From Cytophagia bacterium (lineage in GTDB: Bacteria > Bacteroidota > Bacteroidia > Cytophagales > Spirosomataceae): a stretch of DNA of 64,000 bases. The translations under genes were made by a program, and so were the position numbers. The notes under the pieces were generated by a model. That model made no database searches, had not been told where the DNA came from, and worked only from the letters and a program-made list of their open reading frames with translations. The stretch is taken from NCBI GenBank assembly GCA_004293645.1, contig REAB01000058.1, positions 30,548-94,547 of the forward strand. Reading direction: 5' to 3'. Positions 59,830 to 64,000 of the stretch are shown here, in pieces (within the stretch, counting starts at the first letter, position 1; each line of letters begins with the position of its first letter).

Positions 59830-61205
59830 CTTCTAAATACCCGCATCAATTCTTGAAAAAACTGCTCAAATAAACTACGGTCTTCGGTTATAATTTCGGC
59901 GGTGGCTGTGAGGCCGTTTCGAAAAACAAGGCTGCGGTTGGTGGATGTTTTTAAACCCTTCGGAAAAACTACTTTTGCCCAGTACGTAGAGTCGCGGGGG
60001 ACATCTGAAATGAAGGCCAACTGCCCGCGAATAGTGCCAAATTGCTCAAAAGGGTAGCCGTTGAGTTTTACAATTACTTCTTGGCCTATTTTTATTTTGC
60101 CAAAATTATACTGGCCAATGCTCATTTCGCCGCCAAAACCCGCGTTGTTTGACATGATATAAAACAACTCTTGCCCCGTTTTGAGCGTTTGGTTTTCTTG
60201 AATGGCTTGCACAAAACTCACTCGGCCTGCCGTGGGCGCAAAGGCTTGGTAGCGTTGTTTCCAACCCTCAATTTCACTTTTAAGGGCGCGTAAGGTTTGT
60301 AAGAGTGCATTTTGCTGCTCGCTGGTAGTTCTGCTCAATTCGAGTAATTCTTGCTGTTTTTGATTTTTGGCCAATTCGTTGTTTTGTAACTGGCTTTCTG
60401 ACTGTTCAACCGCCTGCTTTTTGTTCAAATATCTGCTCAACGACTGCCGATATTCAACCCGCGACACGTATTTGTCTTTGGCTAAGTCTTCGTTCATGTC
60501 CAAGTCTGTTTTCACCAACGACAGGTCGCTTTTTTGGTCGCGGAGTTGGCGTTGCAGGTGTACTTGGAGTTCTTCCAATTGGCGGGCATCGTCTTCCAAG
60601 ATCTTTCGTTTTTTGTAGGCCGTGCCATTGCCCACAAAAGCTTTGGTTTTTACAAACGCCTCTTGAAAAGTTTGATACGATTTTTGCAGTTCGCCCAACT
60701 GAAAAAACGGCGGCACAGCCACGGCATAGGCTTGCGACAAATCGCCGTTCAAAGTCAATTTGACGAGCGAATCGGTCAGCGTGGCCAGGGTAGTTACTTC
60801 GTGGGGTTGGGCGGTAGTTTCCAACTGGGCCAACGCTTGGCCTCGTTTCACCCATTGGCCGTCTTTCACAAAAAGTCCCACCAATCGGCCTTCGCTGCGC
60901 GTTACGACCGACTTGGGCGCGTTGTCGGCCACAATACGTAAATTACCTTTGATGAGTTCGGGATAACGCACCCACCAAGACACGGCCAACAGCAGCACCA
61001 AAACCCCAAAAAAGACGGTAATGCCCCAACGAACCAACCAAGAAGGCGGTTGGCTTAGGATTTCGGACAAACCAACAGACAGCCCCCCCGCCCTGCGAGG
61101 GTCCGACCCCGATGGGGGAGCAATTATTGGATAGGCTGTGCCGTTGGCACGGCCTCCCGTGTTGTGTTTGAGTGCTTCGGGCGATATGGGATTTTCGTTG
61201 TTCAT
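59826..61205 (-). CDS. HlyD-family membrane fusion protein of the second exporter
   Basis: 459 aa from ATG at 61205. One transmembrane helix (WGITVFFGVLVLLLAVSWWV) is followed by a lipoyl half (SVVTRSEGRLVGLFVKDGQW, VKRGQALAQLETTAQ), a long coiled-coil hairpin (about 140-300), the second lipoyl half (APTAGRVSFVQAIQENQTLK) and a beta-barrel (IKIGQEVIVKLNGYPFEQFG). It partners the C39 ABC exporter encoded just upstream. The N-terminal 45 residues include a Gly/Pro/Arg-rich piece encoded by the GC-rich repeat (61080-61125). The stop codon is supplied by the duplicated hairpin DNA. Confidence 0.87.
   Translation of the reverse strand: MNNENPISPEALKHNTGGRANGTAYPIIAPPSGSDPRRAGGLSVGLSEILSQPPSWLVRWGITVFFGVLVLLLAVSWWVRYPELIKGNLRIVADNAPKSVVTRSEGRLVGLFVKDGQWVKRGQALAQLETTAQPHEVTTLATLTDSLVKLTLNGDLSQAYAVAVPPFFQLGELQKSYQTFQEAFVKTKAFVGNGTAYKKRKILEDDARQLEELQVHLQRQLRDQKSDLSLVKTDLDMNEDLAKDKYVSRVEYRQSLSRYLNKKQAVEQSESQLQNNELAKNQKQQELLELSRTTSEQQNALLQTLRALKSEIEGWKQRYQAFAPTAGRVSFVQAIQENQTLKTGQELFYIMSNNAGFGGEMSIGQYNFGKIKIGQEVIVKLNGYPFEQFGTIRGQLAFISDVPRDSTYWAKVVFPKGLKTSTNRSLVFRNGLTATAEIITEDRSLFEQFFQELMRVFRR
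61080..61125. repeat. GC-rich repeat inside the HlyD gene
   Basis: AGCCCCCCCGCCCTGCGAGG followed by GTCCGACCCCGATGGGGGAG, a degenerate member of the same family as 17569-17625. It is read in frame in the cytosolic tail of the HlyD protein. Confidence 0.65.
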
Positions 61206-61217
61206 TTCTTTATATAA

Positions 61218-61283
61218 CCTCACCCCAGCCCTCTCCTTCAATAGGAGAGGGAGTAAAAAGCCCCCTTCGGGGGTTAAGGGGCT
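61218..61283. repeat. GC-rich repeats between the ABC and HlyD genes
   Basis: CCCTCTCCT...AGGAGAGGG (about 61230-61252) and CCCCCTTCGGGGG (61261-61273) form two hairpins. The ABC stop codon (61274-61276) lies at the edge of the second one. Confidence 0.75.
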
Positions 61284-63550
61284 AATTCCAACTGATTGCT
61301 AACCAATTCAAAATACCTGCCGCGTTTAGCGGCCAGTTCATAATGTGTGCCTATTTCGACAATTTCACCTTTTTCTAACACCACAATCTGGTCGGCATTT
61401 TTGACCGTGCTGAGGCGGTGGGCCACTACCACCACAGTTTTGTTTTGCGAAAACGCGGCTAAATTTTTCATAATAATCGCCTCATTTTCAGTATCAAGTG
61501 CGTTGGTAGCTTCGTCAAAAAACAGGTATTCGGGATTTTTATAAACTGCCCGCGCAATCAAAATACGTTGCCGTTGTCCTTGACTGATGCCGTTGCCCTC
61601 TATCCCAATTTTGGTGTTTAAGCCGAGCGGCAAGCTAATAATAAAGTCCTGTAAATTAGCTACTTGAATGGCGTTCATTACCTTGCCAAAGTCGGTGGTT
61701 TCGTCGCTAATGGCAATGTTGTTGGCAATGGTGTCGGAGAAAATAAAGCCATCTTGGAGAACTGTGCCGCATTTTTTTCTCCATTGCCTTAACCCCTCTC
61801 CTGTTTTTAGGAGAGGGGCAGGGGTGAGGTCAATATTCCCGATTTGTGGCTCATAAAATCGTAGCAACAATTTCAATAACGTCGTTTTGCCGCTGCCGCT
61901 GCTGCCTACGATGGCCGTGGTTTTGCCCTGCGGAATATGCAGATTGATGTTTTTCAAAACGGGTTCGTTGCCCGCCCCCGCGTAGGTGAAGGTGAGGTTT
62001 TGTAACAACAAGCCAAGCCCCCCAACCCCCGATGGGGGAGTAAAAATTGTTCCCCCATCGGGGGCTGGGGGGCTGCTTTCATCATTTAACGTATTGACCT
62101 CGTTGAGCCTTTCCAAACTAATCTGAGCATCTTGCCAGTGCTGCACAAACTGAATGAGTTGCTCCACGGGGCTGTTCAATTGGCCAATGATGTACTGCAA
62201 GGCCATCATACCGCCCAGCGTCATTTGGCCTTGAATGACTGCCGTGGCCGCCAAAAAAGAGATAATAATGTTCTTGCCTTCGTTCAAAAACAACGCGCCC
62301 GCTTGTTGGTATTGCTGCAAGGCCAAGCCCTTCATACTCAGCTTAAAATCGCAGACTTGGATATTCTCCCACTCCCAGCGTTTTTTGAGTTCAGCATTAT
62401 TGAGTTTGAGTTCGGGTACGGAGGCAATGAGTTGCATGAGGTTGTTTTGACTTTGCGCACCCAGCGCAAACTGCTTGTGGTCGAGGACGCGGCGGCGTTT
62501 AAGAAATAGCATAATCCAGACCGCATACAAAGCCGAACCCGCCATAAACACCCCAAAAATAGGCAAACTGTAATAGGCCAACACAAAACTGAACACCACG
62601 AGATTGAACATCGAAAACAACACATTCAAAGACGTACCCGTCAGAAACTGCTCAATGCGCCGATGATCGCCGATGCGCTGCATAATATCCCCCGTGGTTT
62701 TGGCCTCAAAGTACGCGATGGGCAGGCGCAGCAACTTGGCCAAAAAATTGGATAAGATGCTGAGATTGACCCTTGTGCTGATGTGCAGCAATATCCATGA
62801 CCGAATAAACTCCACCGACATCCGCCCTATCATCAAGGCCAACTGCGCCCCCAACACCAAATACACAAATTGCAGGTTGCGCGTTTGAATGCCCACGTCC
62901 ACGACCGATTTGGTAAGAAAAGGCAGCATCAACTGCAACAACGACCCCGCCAACAAGCCCAAACCTACTTGAAAAAGCAAACCCCTATAACGCCAGACTT
63001 GCCCCCAAAGTAGCCGTAATCCTACTTTTCTGTTTTTATTTTCATCAAAATCAATAGCTCCCCCACCGGGGGCGGGGGGGGCTTCCAACAACAGCGCAAT
63101 GCCTACTTTTTGGCCTTCTTCGTTTACGGTAGTAGCCCAGCGGCTTTCAAACTCTTGAAGGGTGTAGGTAAGTAAACCAGCGGCAGGGTCAGCGACCTCA
63201 ACCCCCTGCCCCCTTCTCCTTTTGAAGGAGAAGGGGGAAAAACTCTCCCTCTGGGGGTTGGGTGCCACCACCACAAAATGGTTCTGCCCCCAGTGCACAA
63301 TGCAAGGCAGTGGAGCTTCTTCTAAAAGTTTTTGGAGGGTTACTTTTACGCCCAATGCCTTGAAACCCACGCGCTCGGCGGCTTGGGCAATGCCCAACAA
63401 ATTGACCCCATCTTTACCAATTTCGGCCAACTCGCGTAGTTGCGCGGTGCTGTAGCTGCGCCCGTAGTACTTGGCCACCATGCGTAGGCAGGTTGGTCCA
63501 CAGTCCATTTGGTCGAGTTGTTGGTAGAAGGGAAATTTTTTCATAGCCAT
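61274..63550 (-). CDS. Second peptidase-containing ABC exporter (C39 family) with in-frame repeat insertions
   Basis: 758 aa (ATG at 63550; 63544 is an alternative). The C39 protease has Cys17 (QLDQMDCGPTCLRM), His91 (GQNHFVVVAPN) and Asp121 (VADPAAG). Membrane helices (about 180-460) precede an ATPase with Walker A GSSGSGKTTLL, the variant signature ISQGQRQRI and Walker B YLFFDEATNALD. It should trim and export a GG-leader peptide, none of which is visible in the window. At least four stretches are encoded by GC-rich repeats: residues about 98-118 between His and Asp, about 156-166 before the membrane domain, the linker before the ATPase, and a piece between Walker A and the Q-loop. Confidence 0.9.
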   Translation of the reverse strand: MAMKKFPFYQQLDQMDCGPTCLRMVAKYYGRSYSTAQLRELAEIGKDGVNLLGIAQAAERVGFKALGVKVTLQKLLEEAPLPCIVHWGQNHFVVVAPNPQRESFSPFSFKRRRGQGVEVADPAAGLLTYTLQEFESRWATTVNEEGQKVGIALLLEAPPAPGGGAIDFDENKNRKVGLRLLWGQVWRYRGLLFQVGLGLLAGSLLQLMLPFLTKSVVDVGIQTRNLQFVYLVLGAQLALMIGRMSVEFIRSWILLHISTRVNLSILSNFLAKLLRLPIAYFEAKTTGDIMQRIGDHRRIEQFLTGTSLNVLFSMFNLVVFSFVLAYYSLPIFGVFMAGSALYAVWIMLFLKRRRVLDHKQFALGAQSQNNLMQLIASVPELKLNNAELKKRWEWENIQVCDFKLSMKGLALQQYQQAGALFLNEGKNIIISFLAATAVIQGQMTLGGMMALQYIIGQLNSPVEQLIQFVQHWQDAQISLERLNEVNTLNDESSPPAPDGGTIFTPPSGVGGLGLLLQNLTFTYAGAGNEPVLKNINLHIPQGKTTAIVGSSGSGKTTLLKLLLRFYEPQIGNIDLTPAPLLKTGEGLRQWRKKCGTVLQDGFIFSDTIANNIAISDETTDFGKVMNAIQVANLQDFIISLPLGLNTKIGIEGNGISQGQRQRILIARAVYKNPEYLFFDEATNALDTENEAIIMKNLAAFSQNKTVVVVAHRLSTVKNADQIVVLEKGEIVEIGTHYELAAKRGRYFELVSNQLELAP
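61789..61832. repeat. GC-rich palindrome in the ATPase part of the exporter gene
   Basis: AACCCCTCTCCTGTTTTTAG then GAGAGGGGCAGGGGTGAGGT. It is read in frame as a piece (LTPAPLLKTGEG) lying between Walker A and the Q-loop, where relatives have a D-loop-like IxIGxxDL stretch. Confidence 0.75.
62016..62074. repeat. GC-rich palindrome in the linker between membrane and ATPase domains
   Basis: AGCCCCCCAACCCCCGATGG pairs with CCATCGGGGGCTGGGGGGCT across an AT-rich loop. It is read in frame as SPPAPDGGTIFTPPSGVGGL. Confidence 0.85.
63056..63084. repeat. GC-rich repeat before the membrane domain of the exporter
   Basis: AGCTCCCCCACCGGGGGCGG followed by GGGGGCTT, a short member of the family. It is read in frame as EAPPAPGGGAI. 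Confidence 0.7.
63196..63263. repeat. GC-rich repeat inside the protease domain of the exporter
   Basis: CCTCAACCCCCTGCCCCCTT, then the hairpin TTCTCCTTTTGAAGGAGAA, then CTCCCTCTGGGGGTTGGGTG. It is read in frame as about 21 residues (NPQRESFSPFSFKRRRGQGV) between the catalytic His and Asp. Confidence 0.85.
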
Positions 63551-64000
63551 GAGCCTATAAAATGATGAATAGCGTATGCATCTTTTAGCTTATCTGCGCC
63601 ATACCCCAGTTTTTTATTTTCTCTATATAAAGTGGCCTCTCTACCTCGAAAAGGTCCAACAAGTTCTGGGGGCAGAAGCCTTATGTTTTCTTTGCCTTCA
63701 AAATCGTGATACACTCGATTGATAAGAGTTGGCCCCGTAGTTTCCATGACATAGTGGTACTTACCCAATTCCTGCCACCGAGGCGTAAGCAATTCAAGTT
63801 GCATTTTACACCGTTCTATCGTGGCTTTAAAAAAGGCTGTTTTTGGTTCTGCTGACATATAAGCACTCCCTAAGAAGAATGGAAACTCCTGGTGCAACCT
63901 CTCGTCTCTTGGCTCTAATCCAATACATACGGGGTGTGTAAGTAGTGCGTCAATCGGTTTTAGACATTCACAATCAAAATCTATATACACACCGCCAAAC
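63541..64000 (-). CDS. GT32-like glycosyltransferase (5' end outside window)
   Basis: The frame is open to the window edge, so the N-terminus is missing. The piece begins FGGVYIDFDCECLKPIDALL, the GGxYxDxD motif of GT32 (DXD-containing, OCH1/capsular type) transferases, and continues with FFLGSAYMSAEPKTAFFKAT, YHYVMETTGPTLINRVYHDF and AYAIHHFIGSW, the usual end of the family. It overlaps the C39 exporter gene by ten bases, so it belongs to that operon. It could glycosylate the exported peptide or act in surface glycans; the first is inference. Confidence 0.82.
   Translation of the reverse strand, partial: FGGVYIDFDCECLKPIDALLTHPVCIGLEPRDERLHQEFPFFLGSAYMSAEPKTAFFKATIERCKMQLELLTPRWQELGKYHYVMETTGPTLINRVYHDFEGKENIRLLPPELVGPFRGREATLYRENKKLGYGADKLKDAYAIHHFIGSWL

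Overview
The window reads as chromosome of a Bacteroidota bacterium, most likely a member of the Cytophagales (Spirosomaceae-like). The signs are a SusC/SusD pair, a TonB receptor followed by a DUF4249 lipoprotein, DUF4290/DUF4296/DUF5690 genes, a type IX secretion (T9SS) C-terminal sorting domain, promoters of the TAnnTTTG type and few Shine-Dalgarno sites. Most genes are of moderate GC. Three stretches are clearly AT-richer and look acquired: the first gene, the small-peptide/CPBP block at about 19.3-20.6 kb, and the toxin-antitoxin pair at 49.6-50.3 kb. I saw no rRNA, tRNA or CRISPR array.

Layout. 0-3.2 kb: a truncated GT39-like membrane glycosyltransferase followed by a nested palindrome, then an SMP-30 family protein and a GT9 glycosyltransferase. 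3.3-7.2 kb: dnaB carrying two inteins. 7.3-13.3 kb: TPR protein, TonB receptor with its DUF4249 lipoprotein, LytTR regulator, outer membrane barrel. 13.5-15.1 kb: small membrane protein and agmatine deiminase. 15.3-21.2 kb: a peptide-export (bacteriocin-like) module of two GG-leader peptides, a CPBP protein, an HlyD adaptor and a C39-peptidase ABC exporter, bounded by about 320-bp direct repeats that copy part of an XRE regulator gene and its neighbour. 21.2-29 kb: DUF4296, DUF58, RidA, membrane protein, T9SS-secreted FG-GAP protein and RNase R. 29-36 kb: a large BNR/sortilin-like protein, a sugar isomerase-like protein and glycosyltransferases. 36.4-45.3 kb: a probable phosphonate-utilisation locus (DUF5690 transporter-like protein, phosphonatase-like HAD, FAD oxidase, HTH-cupin regulator, SusC, SusD). 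45.3-46.1 kb: gene remnants around a nested palindrome. 46.1-54.5 kb: TIM-barrel isomerase, AlaA-like aminotransferase, DUF4290, MntA/HepT, nspC, tonB, typA. 54.5-55.1 kb: repeat arrays. 55.1-59.4 kb: HGSNAT-like acyltransferase, CocE/NonD hydrolase and GT4. 59.8-64 kb: a second exporter operon (GT32, C39 ABC exporter, HlyD), cut by the window end.

How they work together. The first exporter module forms a self-contained secretion unit: GG-leader peptides would be trimmed by the C39 domain and exported through the ABC and HlyD proteins, with the CPBP protein as possible immunity or processing factor. The second exporter has no visible peptide in the window but is coupled to a GT32 glycosyltransferase. 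The phosphonate-type locus couples outer membrane uptake (SusCD) to an oxidase and a C-P hydrolase. A strong theme is repeat invasion. GC-rich palindromes lie in frame inside both ABC exporter genes and one HlyD gene, an intergenic-type AT-rich repeat lies in frame inside RNase R, and several gene remnants and duplications carry repeats at their edges.
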